Source: Streptococcus rubneri
GTDB taxonomy: Bacteria; Bacillota; Bacilli; Lactobacillales; Streptococcaceae
Assembly (NCBI RefSeq): GCF_004785935.1
Contig: NZ_SRRP01000001.1
Span: 1,364,001-1,428,000, forward strand
Reading direction: 5' to 3'
DNA length: 64,000 nucleotides
A program made the translations under genes and the position numbers. Below the pieces are notes generated by a model. That model did not search any database. It was not told where the DNA came from and saw nothing but the letters and a program-made list of their open reading frames with translations. Below, piece by piece: positions 42,501 through 51,686 of the stretch (its first letter is position 1; the number at the start of each line of letters is the position of its first letter).

Positions 42501-44220
42501 TCGTTTCTGACACAGGAATCTTGGTCGAATAGAGCATGACATTCTGGCTACTATTAGCTTTCAAATCCCCTTCAAAGGTTAAAGAGTTCCCACCATTGTA
42601 GGCTTGATCAAAATCATAGCGCCCTTTCAATGGCGTACTATCTTCACTATGCTCCACCCACCAACGCCATGTTGGAAGGTAGCCAGAGACAGAACGGTAG
42701 TTCCATTCGCCTTCTTTAGAAATCTTGCCGTCTACGAACCAATGTTTGCCGTGGCCTGTATTAAAGGATGTATTAAAATCAGCACTTGTAATTGGAGTTT
42801 TATCCACTACTAGATTGGACATGCCGTACCAAGATTGGTCTGCTGGCTTCCCTTTAGTCGGATCCCCTTGGAAGCCTGTCCAGAAGAGATCTTCGTGAGT
42901 ATGATAACCTTCTCCCGTTTTTCCTAGACCCGTAATGGTATCTGGCGCATAAAGACCAAGAGAAAGGCGCAACTTGCCATGTTCATCTAAAATCGCATTC
43001 CAGTCCACATTGGTCTTATAAGAGCCCCCTTTTTGGAGCTCCAGTCCTGCTAAAACATCATAAGGATTGCGCTGAATCCATTTGGCTGTGCTGATGGAAT
43101 AATCGACTTCTGATTTGCCCCAGTTAAAGTTGGCAAAGAAGGTATCAACTGGATTTTCTCCATTTTCAGGTTGCATGAAATTGTAGTTGTACTCACCCAG
43201 TGCATTTTCGTGGTAGCGACCATATTCATAAGTCATGGCATCATACCAAGAGTACTTGATCGGATAGTTGAGGCTCTTCGCATACTCCTTAGTATAAAGA
43301 AGGAAATCTCTTAATTTTGGCCCCAAAGGCTCTACTAGGTTCCCTGTTGTTTCTTGGTTGATAAAGTAACCATCAAAGCCGTAATACTTAGCTAGTTCAA
43401 CTAATTTTCGGGCAATCGGGAAGGTCTTTGACCCTTCGCTATCTTCTTTCAAGGTTTCTGCAAAGCGCTCTTGATCCTTGATGCTACTTGACCAGTTGTA
43501 GAAGAGAGTTCCATAAATAGGCACCCCATTTCTATGAGCAGCATCAATCACATCGGCTGATGGAACTAAACCTTCCCAGAAGACCATAGAATCCAAATAC
43601 TGCCAGTAGTCAAAGGCATAGGCCTTAAACTCTTCACCACCTACTGAAGCATGGTCCTTAGCTTTAGAGTTCATATTAGACAGCGCTTGAATCTTAGCAT
43701 CCGGGTTTGCTTGCTCATTTATTTGTTTTCCTTGGTAGCGACTAGCAAGAGGGATACTCGCACGATTGAGGTCATCGTCCACTCGTTTACCAGGTTCCCA
43801 TTTTAACAAATCGTCCCAAGTATCAAATTTAACTTCCTTTGGTCTCAGTTGTTTTTCTTCATTGGTTGGGAGATCTGACACCTTTTCTGCTACTGGTTTT
43901 TCAACATCTTTGTCTAGGACAGTATCGGATGCTGAAGAATCTAATGAGCTTGAGGGTTGAGTTTCTGAAGCATGACTAGTAGTTTCTCTTGATGGGAGCA
44001 CTGCATCCGCTGTATAGACTCCCCCTTCACTGATGAGAGCATTAACCGCCTCTTCTGAAGCAACTGTGCTTTCGAGAGATACTTCACTACTAGTGGTTTC
44101 CTCATCAGCTGAGACAGCCCCTACCCCTAAAAAGGCTAAGCCAATCAAAGCTGAGCAGACACCTACACTCAGTTTACGAATACTGTACTTATTTTTCTTT
44201 TCAAACAGATGACCTTTCAT
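39511..44220 (-). CDS. cell-wall endo-beta-N-acetylglucosaminidase (EndoD-like, GH85)
   Basis: A 1569-residue surface protein. Signal peptide with YSIRKLSVGVCSALIG (about 12-27), a linker, then a GH85 catalytic domain (about 150-620) with the active-site FDGYFINQET near residue 285. Galactose-binding/Fn3-like domains follow (about 620-1000), then two bacterial Ig-like modules (REGDALSLKGATLRVHYKDG and a second copy), a FIVAR-like helical region (about 1170-1250), a proline-rich wall segment and a C-terminal anchor. The enzyme cuts the chitobiose core of host N-glycans. The sorting motif is LPTTA rather than LPxTG, followed by a normal hydrophobic span and KKKEE. Confidence 0.9.
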   Translation of the reverse strand: MKGHLFEKKNKYSIRKLSVGVCSALIGLAFLGVGAVSADEETTSSEVSLESTVASEEAVNALISEGGVYTADAVLPSRETTSHASETQPSSSLDSSASDTVLDKDVEKPVAEKVSDLPTNEEKQLRPKEVKFDTWDDLLKWEPGKRVDDDLNRASIPLASRYQGKQINEQANPDAKIQALSNMNSKAKDHASVGGEEFKAYAFDYWQYLDSMVFWEGLVPSADVIDAAHRNGVPIYGTLFYNWSSSIKDQERFAETLKEDSEGSKTFPIARKLVELAKYYGFDGYFINQETTGNLVEPLGPKLRDFLLYTKEYAKSLNYPIKYSWYDAMTYEYGRYHENALGEYNYNFMQPENGENPVDTFFANFNWGKSEVDYSISTAKWIQRNPYDVLAGLELQKGGSYKTNVDWNAILDEHGKLRLSLGLYAPDTITGLGKTGEGYHTHEDLFWTGFQGDPTKGKPADQSWYGMSNLVVDKTPITSADFNTSFNTGHGKHWFVDGKISKEGEWNYRSVSGYLPTWRWWVEHSEDSTPLKGRYDFDQAYNGGNSLTFEGDLKANSSQNVMLYSTKIPVSETTKLSVSHKGGVGAATWVAAATKEDYSEYVWKELTPSADWSTQTFDLGDLAGKTIYAIKFFFDHDADVKDYKFNLGQLSITSNQEKPAAPSEVTVQGKRLQNAQEAEAVLNFKGVADADYYEVYEKDGDNWRLLTGSSATTVYLPKVSRSASAEGTTQELKVVAVGKNGQRSDAGTVAFDWGMTVSDTSLPKALAPNVVIGAKVIGSSFPDADGSEGIEGMLNGTITSLSDKWSSAQLSGTVDIRLTQPRTIVRWVMDHAGAGGESVDDGKMNTRDFDLYYKDEAGEWKLAKEVRGNKAHVSDITLDHPIKAQDWRLHVITADNGTPWQAIRIYNWKMYESLDTETVNIPMKHAAAQNLGNHFVQVGFKDVPANTTLTLYADKEATSPIATMTADQAGNLIFKPLAFESTPSLLYYRAQEPGKDISNVLAIEVPKNDKEISGVQLEEGLAKKVYREGDALSLKGATLRVHYKDGQADQLVNLTNSGVEILGFDSSKLGEQHLEVSYLGQKLDKTLTVFVVSAEEAGEKAVAGLELTEKPKVEYIVGEAFEKEGGRFTVVFEDETTETHALSDEGVEVTGFDASKEGRQTITIHYKGASTSFDVLVNPKPALNDEYLKQKLAEAEAAKAKVDFTFATPEVKEALLAGMAASEKVLKEHDTSTQDQVNDQLNQLTALLKALDGQANLVKEKDALSALTEEATALLASKPNHPSGDALQALIEKNKELLASSELTPEALGTAKTGLETLIALLKEDKPAVFVDPATGVEVQFSNLEPTVVKGLKVAKVEANQTEKEELKGREATIFDIEGVDASGQNVDTQHPSLVKIPVDKDKEVEQVLFFPEGQAPQSLAFERVGDVVIFTAPHFTHYAIVYKTPSPVLPDQPIQPEEPSKPDQPLQPNQPLEPSENPKKPVQPSPTEQKTLSVGHAGLVDQKIDQLVSQHQEQTQEEGESQEVKEESHPTSSDKLPTTASLEATFAAEAVLLAALGGFLLAGKKKEE

Positions 44221-44419
44221 CTTAACCTCCTATTTGACTCTTTTTTGACACATCTGACGGATTTCCTTTAATCTCCTTCCCAAGCGCAATCTTTGCAATC
44301 GCTTTTATTTTTATGGATTAGAAATCATCAATCAAAGATAGTTTACCCCTTCGAAGGCGCTTGTGTCAATGCATTTTCAAAAGTCCTATAATAATGACAG
44401 GAGGAACTAAAATAAGTAC

Positions 44420-44444
44420 AAAAAAAGAGGAGGAAACCCTCCTC
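44420..44444 (-). terminator. intrinsic terminator of gapA
   Basis: GAGGAGG (44427-44433), AAAC, CCTCCTC (44438-44444); leftward it is followed by T7 (complement of 44420-44426). Confidence 0.85.
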
Positions 44445-44460
44445 CTAATATACGATTGAA

Positions 44461-45471
44461 TTATTTAGCAATTTTTGCGAAGTATTCAAGAGTACGAACA
44501 AGTTGTGCAGTGTAAGACATTTCGTTGTCATACCATGAAACAACTTTAACCAATTGTTTACCGTCAACGTCAAGAACTTTAGTTTGAGTTGCGTCAAACA
44601 ATGATCCGTAAGACATACCTACAACGTCTGAAGAAACGATTGGATCTTCAGTGTAACCGTATGATTCGTTAGCAACAGCTTTCATAGCTGCATTTACTTC
44701 ATCAACAGTAACGTTCTTTTCAAGAACAACTACCAATTCAGTTACTGATCCAGTTGGAGTAGGAACGCGTTGTGCAGCTCCGTCCAATTTACCGTTCAAT
44801 TCAGGGATAACCAAACCGATTGCTTTAGCAGCACCAGTTGAGTTAGGAACGATGTTAGCAGCACCAGCGCGTGCACGACGAAGGTCACCTTTACGGTGTG
44901 GACCGTCAAGGATCATTTGGTCACCAGTGTAAGCGTGGATAGTAGTCATCAATCCTTCAACAACACCGAAGTTATCTTGAAGAGCTTTAGCCATTGGAGC
45001 CAAGCAGTTTGTAGTACATGAAGCACCTGAGATAACTGTTTCAGTACCATCAAGAATATCGTGGTTAGTGTTAAATACGACTGTTTTAACATCTGATCCA
45101 CCAGGAGCAGTGATAACAACTTTCTTAGCACCACCAGCATGCAAGTGTTTTTCAGCAGCTGCTTTAGTAGCAAAGAAACCAGTTGCTTCAAGAACGATTT
45201 CTACACCGTCGTTAGCCCAGTCGATTTGTTCTGGATCGCGTTCAGCAGAAACTTTAACGAATTTACCGTTAACTTCGAATCCACCTTCTTTAACTTCCAC
45301 AGTACCGTCGAAACGACCTTGAGTTGTATCGTATTTCAACAAGTGTGCAAGCATAACTGGATCTGTAAGGTCGTTGATGCGAGTAACTTCAACACCTTCT
45401 ACGTTTTGGATACGACGGAAAGCAAGACGACCGATACGACCGAAACCGTTAATACCAACTTTAACTACCAT
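44461..45471 (-). CDS. gapA: glyceraldehyde-3-phosphate dehydrogenase
   Basis: A 336-residue enzyme starting [18 protein letters not shown] (NAD-binding), with the catalytic [12 protein letters not shown] (Cys about 152) and the C-terminal SWYDNEMSY. It catalyses the phosphorylating oxidation step of glycolysis and is abundant; on streptococcal surfaces it also binds plasmin. The ATG at 45471 follows AAGGAGG; the frame's 9-codon extension is not used. Extreme codon bias supports very high expression. Confidence 0.97.
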   Translation of the reverse strand: MVVKVGINGFGRIGRLAFRRIQNVEGVEVTRINDLTDPVMLAHLLKYDTTQGRFDGTVEVKEGGFEVNGKFVKVSAERDPEQIDWANDGVEIVLEATGFFATKAAAEKHLHAGGAKKVVITAPGGSDVKTVVFNTNHDILDGTETVISGASCTTNCLAPMAKALQDNFGVVEGLMTTIHAYTGDQMILDGPHRKGDLRRARAGAANIVPNSTGAAKAIGLVIPELNGKLDGAAQRVPTPTGSVTELVVVLEKNVTVDEVNAAMKAVANESYGYTEDPIVSSDVVGMSYGSLFDATQTKVLDVDGKQLVKVVSWYDNEMSYTAQLVRTLEYFAKIAK

Positions 45472-45679
45472 TCGTGATTTCCTCCTTATGAAAATCAAAA
45501 AATTTTTATGTGAAAAGAGTAACTTGATAGGTTACAAATCATCTTTCAACAATATTATTATATACTTTCTTCCCCTAAAATGCAACTGATTTCATTAGGA
45601 TTAGAAATATTACACAAACTTTCATATTCATTTTCACTATCTCTTATGAGGAAGAGGTGTTGAACTCTTTTCGAATCAA

Positions 45680-45709
45680 AAAAGCTCTCCTCCTAAGAGG
45701 AAAGCTTTT
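45680..45709 (-). terminator. intrinsic terminator of the str operon
   Basis: AAAAGCT (45680-45686) with AGCTTTT (45703-45709), reinforced by TCCTC/GAGGA inside; leftward it is followed by TTTTTTGATT. Confidence 0.8.
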
Positions 45710-45724
45710 AGCTAGATGGTAAAA

Positions 45725-47806
45725 TTATGCTTCACCTTTAGCTTTTTTAATGATTTCTTCTTGTACTGATTTCGGTACATCTTCGTAGTGGTCAAATACC
45801 ATCATGAAGGTACCACGTCCTTGAGTTGCAGAACGAAGGACTGTAGCGTAACCGAACATTTCAGCAAGTGGTACATAAGCACGAACGATTTGGCTTGCAC
45901 CATGAGCTTCCATACCGTCTACACGTCCACGACGAGCAGTTACGTGGCCCATAACATCTCCAAGGTTTTCTTCAGGAACTGTGATAGTTACAAGCATCAT
46001 TGGCTCAAGGATTGCTGGTTGAGCTGACTTAGCTGCTTCTTTAAGAGCAAGAGATGCAGCAATCTTGAAGGCAGTTTCAGATGAGTCGACATCGTGGTAT
46101 GATCCATCGTAAAGCTTCGCTTTCACGTCAACCATTGGGTAGCCAGCAAGGACACCGTTAGCCATAGATTCTTGAAGTCCTTTTTCTACTGCAGGGATGA
46201 ATTCACGTGGAACCACACCACCGACGATAGCATTTTCGAACTCGAATCCTTTTCCTTCTTCGTTTGGAGTAAATTCGATCCAAACATCACCAAACTGACC
46301 TTTACCACCAGATTGACGTTTGAAGAATCCACGTGCTTGTGTAGAAGCGCGGAATGTTTCACGGTAAGATACTTGAGGAGCACCAACGTTGGCTTCAACC
46401 TTGAATTCACGTTTCATACGGTCAACAAGGACATCCAAGTGCAACTCACCCATACCAGAGATAACTGTTTCACCTGTTTCAGGGTTTGTTTCAACGCGGA
46501 AGGTTGGATCTTCTTCAGCTAATTTTTGAAGAGCGATACCCATCTTGTCTTGGTCTGCTTTAGATTTAGGCTCAACCATCAATTGGATAACTGGTTCTGG
46601 AACTTCGATTGACTCAAGGATAACTTTCGCTTTTTCATCTGTCAATGAGTCACCAGTTGTTGTATCTTTCAAACCAACAGCAGCAGCGATATCACCAGAA
46701 TAAACTGTTTCGATTTCCATACGAGTGTTGGCGTGCATTTGAAGGATACGTCCGATACGTTCACGTTTACCTTTAGTAGTGTTCAATACGTAAGAACCTG
46801 AGTTCAAGACACCTGAGTAAACACGGAAGAATGTCAAACGACCTACGAATGGGTCAGTCATGATCTTGAAGGCAAGCGCTGCAAATGGCTCTTCGTCAGA
46901 TGCTGGACGTTCTACTTCTTCGTCTGTATCTGGGTTGATACCTTTGATTGCAGGGATATCAAGTGGGCTTGGAAGGTAGTCAAGAACTGCATCCAACATC
47001 AATTGAACCCCTTTGTTCTTGAAGGCAGAACCACACAACACTGGGAAGAATTCAACATTGATAGTTGCTTTACGGATACCAGCTTTCAATTCTTCGTTAG
47101 TGATTTCTTCACCTTCAAGGTATTTCATCATCAAGTCTTCATCAGTTTCAGCAACTGCTTCAACCAATTTTTCACGGTATTCTTGAGCTTGGTCAAGGTA
47201 TTCAGCTGGGATATCTTCTTCAAGAATATCTGTACCAAGGTCGTTGGTGTAGATTTCAGCTTTCATCTTGATCAAGTCGATGATTCCACGGAAGTCATCT
47301 TCAGCACCGATTGGCAATTGAATTGGATGTGCATTTGCTTGAAGACGATCATGAAGTGTGCTTACTGAGTAAAGGAAGTCAGCACCGATTTTATCCATCT
47401 TGTTCGCAAATACGATACGAGGAACACGGTATTCAGTAGCTTGACGCCAAACAGTTTCTGTTTGAGGCTCAACACCTGATTGTGAGTCAAGAACCGTTAC
47501 AGCACCGTCCAAAACGCGGAGTGAACGTTGTACTTCGATAGTGAAGTCCACGTGTCCTGGCGTGTCGATGATGTTAACACGAGTGTCTTTCCATTGAGCT
47601 GTTGTCGCAGCAGATGTGATGGTGATACCACGTTCTTGCTCTTGCTCCATCCAGTCCATTTGTGACGCACCTTCGTGAGTTTCACCGATTTTGTGAATCT
47701 TACCAGTGTAGTAAAGGATACGCTCAGTTGTAGTTGTTTTACCAGCATCGACGTGGGCCATGATACCGATATTACGAGTTTTTTCAAGTGAAAATTCGCG
47801 TGCCAT
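45725..47806 (-). CDS. fusA: elongation factor G
   Basis: A 693-residue GTPase with the G1 loop [15 protein letters not shown], the switch region [18 protein letters not shown] and NKMD, and the domain IV/V sequences typical of EF-G. It drives translocation on the ribosome. The ATG at 47806 follows GGAGAAC; the frame runs 29 codons further upstream but through the promoter region. It is the last gene of rpsL-rpsG-fusA, with an additional internal promoter (47843-47851). Confidence 0.97.
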   Translation of the reverse strand: MAREFSLEKTRNIGIMAHVDAGKTTTTERILYYTGKIHKIGETHEGASQMDWMEQEQERGITITSAATTAQWKDTRVNIIDTPGHVDFTIEVQRSLRVLDGAVTVLDSQSGVEPQTETVWRQATEYRVPRIVFANKMDKIGADFLYSVSTLHDRLQANAHPIQLPIGAEDDFRGIIDLIKMKAEIYTNDLGTDILEEDIPAEYLDQAQEYREKLVEAVAETDEDLMMKYLEGEEITNEELKAGIRKATINVEFFPVLCGSAFKNKGVQLMLDAVLDYLPSPLDIPAIKGINPDTDEEVERPASDEEPFAALAFKIMTDPFVGRLTFFRVYSGVLNSGSYVLNTTKGKRERIGRILQMHANTRMEIETVYSGDIAAAVGLKDTTTGDSLTDEKAKVILESIEVPEPVIQLMVEPKSKADQDKMGIALQKLAEEDPTFRVETNPETGETVISGMGELHLDVLVDRMKREFKVEANVGAPQVSYRETFRASTQARGFFKRQSGGKGQFGDVWIEFTPNEEGKGFEFENAIVGGVVPREFIPAVEKGLQESMANGVLAGYPMVDVKAKLYDGSYHDVDSSETAFKIAASLALKEAAKSAQPAILEPMMLVTITVPEENLGDVMGHVTARRGRVDGMEAHGASQIVRAYVPLAEMFGYATVLRSATQGRGTFMMVFDHYEDVPKSVQEEIIKKAKGEA

Positions 47807-47842
47807 GAGGTTTTGTTCTCCTATATTTTTTATTTCTATACT

Positions 47843-47887
47843 ATTATAACATGATTTAACAAAAACGGATAGGCAGGACCTACCCGT
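47843..47887 (-). promoter_or_regulatory. hairpin and extended -10 upstream of fusA
   Basis: ACGGGTAGG, TCCT-type loop, CCTATCCGT on the minus strand (complement of 47865-47887, one G-U pair) followed by TTTTTG forms a terminator-like hairpin after rpsG. Just downstream lies the extended -10 TGTTATAAT (complement of 47843-47851). Together they could uncouple fusA from the ribosomal protein genes. Confidence 0.55.
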
Positions 47888-47914
47888 TCTCATTGTTTAT
47901 CCTGTTTGGTTGGT

Positions 47915-48069
47915 TTCAACTTGCAAGATGGTAAGTTGAATTGTACTCGGGCTAAAGTTAGTTAGCCGATTTGAGCCGGAACGGGATGCTGTGTGAAAAA
48001 GATAAACTTCCTTGTATTCGTCGAATACTGCGTCAGTTTCCTATTTTCACCTTGCATCCTTACCGTTCC
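47915..48069 (+). repeat. covarying structured repeat, copy B
   Basis: On the plus strand: outer stem GGAACGG/CCGTTCC (47978-47984 with 48063-48069) continuing into GGATGC/GCATCC (47984-47989 with 48054-48059). GTGAAAA/TTTTCAC, AAACT/AGTTT and the apical GTATTC/GAATAC (48014-48028) follow. Internal loops TGT, AGAT, TCCTT and TGCGTC, CCTA, CTT match copy A. It is preceded by an 8-bp hairpin TTCAACTT/AAGTTGAA (47915-47940). It lies antisense to the str operon, between rpsG and fusA. Confidence 0.7.
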
Positions 48070-48082
48070 TAGCATCATGATC

Positions 48083-48553
48083 TTACCAGCGGAAGTGTGC
48101 GAAGGCACGGTTAGCTTCAGCCATACGGTGAGTGTCTTCACGTTTCTTAACAGCTGCACCAGTGTTGTTTGCAGCATCCAAGATTTCTTTAGCAAGGCGG
48201 TCAACCATTGTGTGCTCACCACGTTGACGAGCGATGGTTACCAACCAACGAAGTCCAAGTGTTGTACGACGTTCTGGACGAACTTCAACTGGGACTTGGT
48301 AGTTAGATCCACCAACACGACGTGCACGTACTTCAAGTACAGGCATGATGTTTTCCATTGCTGTTTCAAATACTTCAAGTGCGTCATTTCCAGTAGCTTC
48401 TTTGATTTGCTCAAAAGCACCGTAAACGATTGAAGCTGCTGTACCACGTTTACCATCAAGCATAACGCGGTTGATAAGACGAGTAACTAGTTGTGAATTG
48501 TAAAGCGGATCTGGCAATACATCGCGCTTTGGAGCTCTATTTTTACGACTCAT
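48083..48553 (-). CDS. rpsG: 30S ribosomal protein S7
   Basis: A 156-residue protein with the typical [20 protein letters not shown] start and [14 protein letters not shown]7 organises the 3' domain of 16S rRNA. It lies 19 bases downstream of rpsL with a good RBS. Strong codon bias and standard length leave no doubt. Confidence 0.98.
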   Translation of the reverse strand: MSRKNRAPKRDVLPDPLYNSQLVTRLINRVMLDGKRGTAASIVYGAFEQIKEATGNDALEVFETAMENIMPVLEVRARRVGGSNYQVPVEVRPERRTTLGLRWLVTIARQRGEHTMVDRLAKEILDAANNTGAAVKKREDTHRMAEANRAFAHFRW

Positions 48554-48572
48554 TTCTCTTTATCCCCTTTCC

Positions 48573-48986
48573 TTATGCTTTTGGACGTTTAGTACCGTAT
48601 TTAGAACGGCCTTGTTTACGATCATTAACACCTGCAGTATCAAGTGCACCACGGACGATATGGTAACGTACCCCTGGAAGGTCTTTTACACGTCCACCAC
48701 GAAGAAGCACCACGCTGTGCTCTTGCAAGTTGTGTCCGATACCTGGGATGTAGGCAGTAACTTCGATCAAGTTGCTCAAACGTACACGAGCGAATTTACG
48801 AAGGGCAGAGTTAGGTTTTTTAGGTGTCATTGTTCCAACACGAGTTGCAACACCACGTTTTTGTGGTGAAGAAACGTTTGTTTGAACTTTTTTATGACTG
48901 TTGTAACCAACGTTCAAAGCTGGTGATTTAGATTTTTCTACTTTTGATTTACGCGGTTTGCGAACCAATTGGTTAATTGTAGGCAT
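48573..48986 (-). CDS. rpsL: 30S ribosomal protein S12
   Basis: A 137-residue protein with the conserved [19 protein letters not shown] and the decoding-centre loop, the site of streptomycin resistance changes. The key lysines at the KPNS and [10 protein letters not shown] sites are the wild-type residues. First gene of the str operon, expressed from the promoter at 49123-49152 through a leader of about 130 bases. Confidence 0.98.
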   Translation of the reverse strand: MPTINQLVRKPRKSKVEKSKSPALNVGYNSHKKVQTNVSSPQKRGVATRVGTMTPKKPNSALRKFARVRLSNLIEVTAYIPGIGHNLQEHSVVLLRGGRVKDLPGVRYHIVRGALDTAGVNDRKQGRSKYGTKRPKA

Positions 48987-49122
48987 CTACATTCTCCTGT
49001 ATTTTTTTATTTTTGGTGATGATACACTTGGTGACAGCTACCATCTGTGTGTACTTTTGCAACATTTGTCAGCACGTCCCTGTACACTCTTGAGAGACCA
49101 AAAGTAAAAAGTACCGTCTATT

Positions 49123-49152
49123 ATTGTAACATAGCGGCACTTTCACTGTCAA
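49123..49152 (-). promoter_or_regulatory. str operon promoter
   Basis: Minus strand: TTGACA (complement of 49147-49152), 18-base spacer, TACAAT (complement of 49123-49128). The leader to rpsL (about 48987-49115) contains short dyads (for example TGTAC...GTACA) and may be structured; no known r-protein binding site was assigned. Confidence 0.75.
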
Positions 49153-49203
49153 GAAATTTTTCTCTTTTTTATTAGATAAAACCTTTCAAAATGGAAGGGG
49201 GTT

Positions 49204-49737
49204 CTACTGTTCCGGGGTTTCCGTTGTTGTAGAATCTACTCCATTTTGAACTTGCGGAGATTGATTATACTGAGGAGTCTCATTGTATTGAGGAACCTCC
49301 GTTTGAACTGTCGTTTGATTTGTCTGAGTCGTTTGATTTGTCTGAGTCGTATGAGTTGTCTGCATGCCATAGTAGTCTACAATATACTGAATACGAGCTT
49401 GAAAGGCTTGCTTTTTTGTCTCATCCTTGACCTTATCTACAGCAGCTTGGGCAGTGATCAGAGTTTCTTGACTCGCAGTTGTTTCAAACTGAGACACTGC
49501 TTTTTCGGCTGCTGTGAGGAGTGCTTCTTCTTTTTCCTCTTTTTCTTTTTTAGGGTCTTTTTTCTTTACAGGGAGTGATCCTGTTTTCTTGGTTTGCTGT
49601 TTCACGATGGTAACTTGTTCTGCAGAATTTTTACGGACTGTGTAGAGTCCTCCGACAAGAACACCTGTTAGGATCAGAATAGTGGTTAAACGGATCCATA
49701 AGGGGCTACGATCAAAACGGTCTAAAATTGTTTTCAT
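49204..49737 (-). CDS. membrane-anchored protein with TQTNQ repeats
   Basis: A protein of about 177 residues: a short basic N-terminus, one membrane span (about 14-35), a Lys/Glu-rich linker (about 55-75), a helical domain (about 76-125) and a Thr/Gln/Asn-rich tail containing three TTQTNQ-type units and YNETPQYNQSPQ. The tail would be extracellular. No catalytic motif or family is seen; a cell-envelope role is inferred. It lies downstream of purR by eight bases or so and may be its operon partner. Confidence 0.6.
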   Translation of the reverse strand: MKTILDRFDRSPLWIRLTTILILTGVLVGGLYTVRKNSAEQVTIVKQQTKKTGSLPVKKKDPKKEKEEKEEALLTAAEKAVSQFETTASQETLITAQAAVDKVKDETKKQAFQARIQYIVDYYGMQTTHTTQTNQTTQTNQTTVQTEVPQYNETPQYNQSPQVQNGVDSTTTETPEQ

Positions 49738-49754
49738 TCTTTCCAACTCCTACT

Positions 49755-50585
49755 CTAGACAATCGTCTTATCGAAGATATTCCCGATTTCAACATCAATT
49801 TTATTGGATGATACATCAATATTTGTTACTTTGAGCAGGGATTTGTGATCAAATAAGTCTTTACTACGGGCTGTAGCATTATCTGCAAAGATAGCTACAC
49901 CTGCCAACTCAGAATCAAATTCCGTTAAAAGACTGACCATTCCACTAATGGTGCCACCCCCTTTTAGGAAATCATCAACGATAAGAACGCGGCTTCCAGC
50001 CTTCAAACTCCGTTTAGACAGGAACATCTTTTCAATCCGATCCCCACTGGAACCTGATACATAGTTGACACTAACAGTCGATCCTTCTGTAATTTTTAAA
50101 TCACGACGGACAATCACAAAAGGTACATTCAAAACATTCGCGACTGCATTAGCCAACGGAACTCCCTTAGTAGCTACCGTCATGACTGCATCAATCTTTT
50201 GATCGCGAAAGGCCTTGGCAATAATTCGTCCAATATTATTTAAGATTTTCGGGTTGCTGAGGAGATCAGAAAGATAGATGTAGCCCCCAGGTAAAATACG
50301 GTTGCTCTCAGAGAGTTGATCACAGAGATTTTGAATAATCTCTTTTGATTCTTCATCTGAGATAGAGGGCGTAAAGATGACTCCCCCACCTGCACCAGTT
50401 ATGGTATCAATGTTCCCAATTTCCATCTCTTCAAAAGCTCGTTTGATGATGACGATATCTTCTGAAATAGAGGATTTTGCAGATTCATATTTCTCCGCAA
50501 AGGTATTTAAACTGGTTAATTCATAAGGGTGGTTGATTAAGTAGTTAGAGATAACCACCATCCGCTCACTTCTTCTTAATTTCAT
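49755..50585 (-). CDS. purR: purine operon regulator PurR (PRT-domain type)
   Basis: A 276-residue protein with an N-terminal winged helix (1-75; MKLRRSERMVVISNYL) and a C-terminal phosphoribosyltransferase-like domain with the PRPP loop VLIVDDFLKGGGT (about 198-210). In Lactococcus and streptococci it activates purine genes when PRPP is high. Two PurBox-like words upstream (50636-50679) suggest autoregulation. Key residues of the PRPP loop are intact. Confidence 0.92.
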   Translation of the reverse strand: MKLRRSERMVVISNYLINHPYELTSLNTFAEKYESAKSSISEDIVIIKRAFEEMEIGNIDTITGAGGGVIFTPSISDEESKEIIQNLCDQLSESNRILPGGYIYLSDLLSNPKILNNIGRIIAKAFRDQKIDAVMTVATKGVPLANAVANVLNVPFVIVRRDLKITEGSTVSVNYVSGSSGDRIEKMFLSKRSLKAGSRVLIVDDFLKGGGTISGMVSLLTEFDSELAGVAIFADNATARSKDLFDHKSLLKVTNIDVSSNKIDVEIGNIFDKTIV

Positions 50586-50635
50586 TTTCTCACCATGTAG
50601 TTTTTCTTTTTATTATACCATATTGTATCAAAAAA

Positions 50636-50679
50636 ACGAACATTGCGGATTGAACAAGATTCGTTTTTCGTTTTTTATT
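50636..50679. promoter_or_regulatory. PurBox-like sites upstream of purR
   Basis: ACGAACATT (50636-50644) and, inverted, two overlapping ACGAAAAAC/AACGAATC-like words in 50660-50679. The consensus in this group is close to A(C)CGAACAAT. They lie between purR and yhaM, about 50-90 bases upstream of purR. Confidence 0.45.
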
Positions 50680-50732
50680 CTAATAGTTGAAATAAGTCGT
50701 GGACTATGTCCACATTTATCAACTCTCCTCAT

Positions 50733-51686
50733 TTATAAAGAATCGTTGAGATGTGGTTTATAGAAGGAGCGATTATCCAAGGCAAAGATTTTATTGGTCA
50801 TTTCCCCTGGCCCTACTAAAGCCAAGGCAGAGGTCATCATCATCATCTCAGCATCCAAATTATCAATCATATGAATAATCTCAGCTTCCATAATTTTCGG
50901 ACGAACAGGACTTCCATACTCTAAAAGGCCATGATGGCTCAAGATAACATGGCGTAAAACAATGACATCTTCTTTTTGATCATCAATTTTGAGTTCTTGC
51001 AAGACCTTGGTAATCTCTTCATCAATCAGAGCGATATGACCAATCAGATTCCCTCGAACTGTATATTCGGTATTTTCAGGACCTGATAGTTCAAGGACTT
51101 TCGCTAAATCATGAAGCATGATTCCCGCAAAAAGGAGACTTTTATTCAACTGTGGATAGACTTGGACGATCCCTTCTGCCAAACGAACCATGGTCGCCGT
51201 ATGGTAAGCTAAGCCAGCCTCAAAGGCATGGTGATTCGTCTTCGCAGCCGGATAGGAATAAAATTCTTTATCGTATTTACCATAGAGAGCTCGAACCAAG
51301 CGTTGCCAAATCGGATTTTCAATCTTGAAAATCATCTCAGATAGATAGTTCTTTAAGTCTGTCGGATCTACCGGAGGTTTCTCTTTAAAGTCTGCTGGAT
51401 TTTTCGGTTCTCCATTTTGAGGCAAACGCAAGGTCAATTGGTTCACCTGGGGAGTATTGTTGTAAACTTCCCGTCGACCAGTCATATGGACGACACGCCC
51501 TGCCTGAAATTGATCTACATTATGGGGCTGCGCATCCCATAATTTTCCTTCAATCGTTCCAGTATCGTCTTGAAATATAAAGGCAAGGTAATTCTTTCCT
51601 GCACGGGTCTGACGAACATCTGCTGACTTGATAAGATAAAATCCTTCAAAGAGTTCATCTTTTTTCATTTGATTAATTTTGACCAT
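50733..51686 (-). CDS. yhaM: 3'-5' exoribonuclease YhaM
   Basis: A protein of about 317 residues with an N-terminal OB-fold (about 20-110) and an HD metal-dependent phosphohydrolase domain carrying HHAFEAGLAYHT and HDLAK (about 195). YhaM shortens RNA from the 3' end, and in S. pneumoniae (Cbf1) acts on sRNAs and mRNA tails. The ATG at 51686 follows GGAG; an ATG four codons earlier lacks it. It overlaps the end of rmuC by 14 bases, so the two are coupled. Confidence 0.88.
   Translation of the reverse strand: MVKINQMKKDELFEGFYLIKSADVRQTRAGKNYLAFIFQDDTGTIEGKLWDAQPHNVDQFQAGRVVHMTGRREVYNNTPQVNQLTLRLPQNGEPKNPADFKEKPPVDPTDLKNYLSEMIFKIENPIWQRLVRALYGKYDKEFYSYPAAKTNHHAFEAGLAYHTATMVRLAEGIVQVYPQLNKSLLFAGIMLHDLAKVLELSGPENTEYTVRGNLIGHIALIDEEITKVLQELKIDDQKEDVIVLRHVILSHHGLLEYGSPVRPKIMEAEIIHMIDNLDAEMMMMTSALALVGPGEMTNKIFALDNRSFYKPHLNDSL

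Noticed and set aside
46172-46522. ORFs antisense to fusA and gapA
   Set aside because: They arise from the extreme codon bias of highly expressed genes; none has start signals.
47993-48433. 146-codon plus-strand ORF across rpsG
   Set aside because: It is the complement of rpsG and of structured copy B; codon use fits rpsG on the minus strand.
49204-49400. TQTNQ repeats as a CRISPR-like or tandem DNA repeat
   Set aside because: The units are short, in frame and encode a Thr/Gln tail; there are no spacers. No CRISPR array was seen anywhere in the window.
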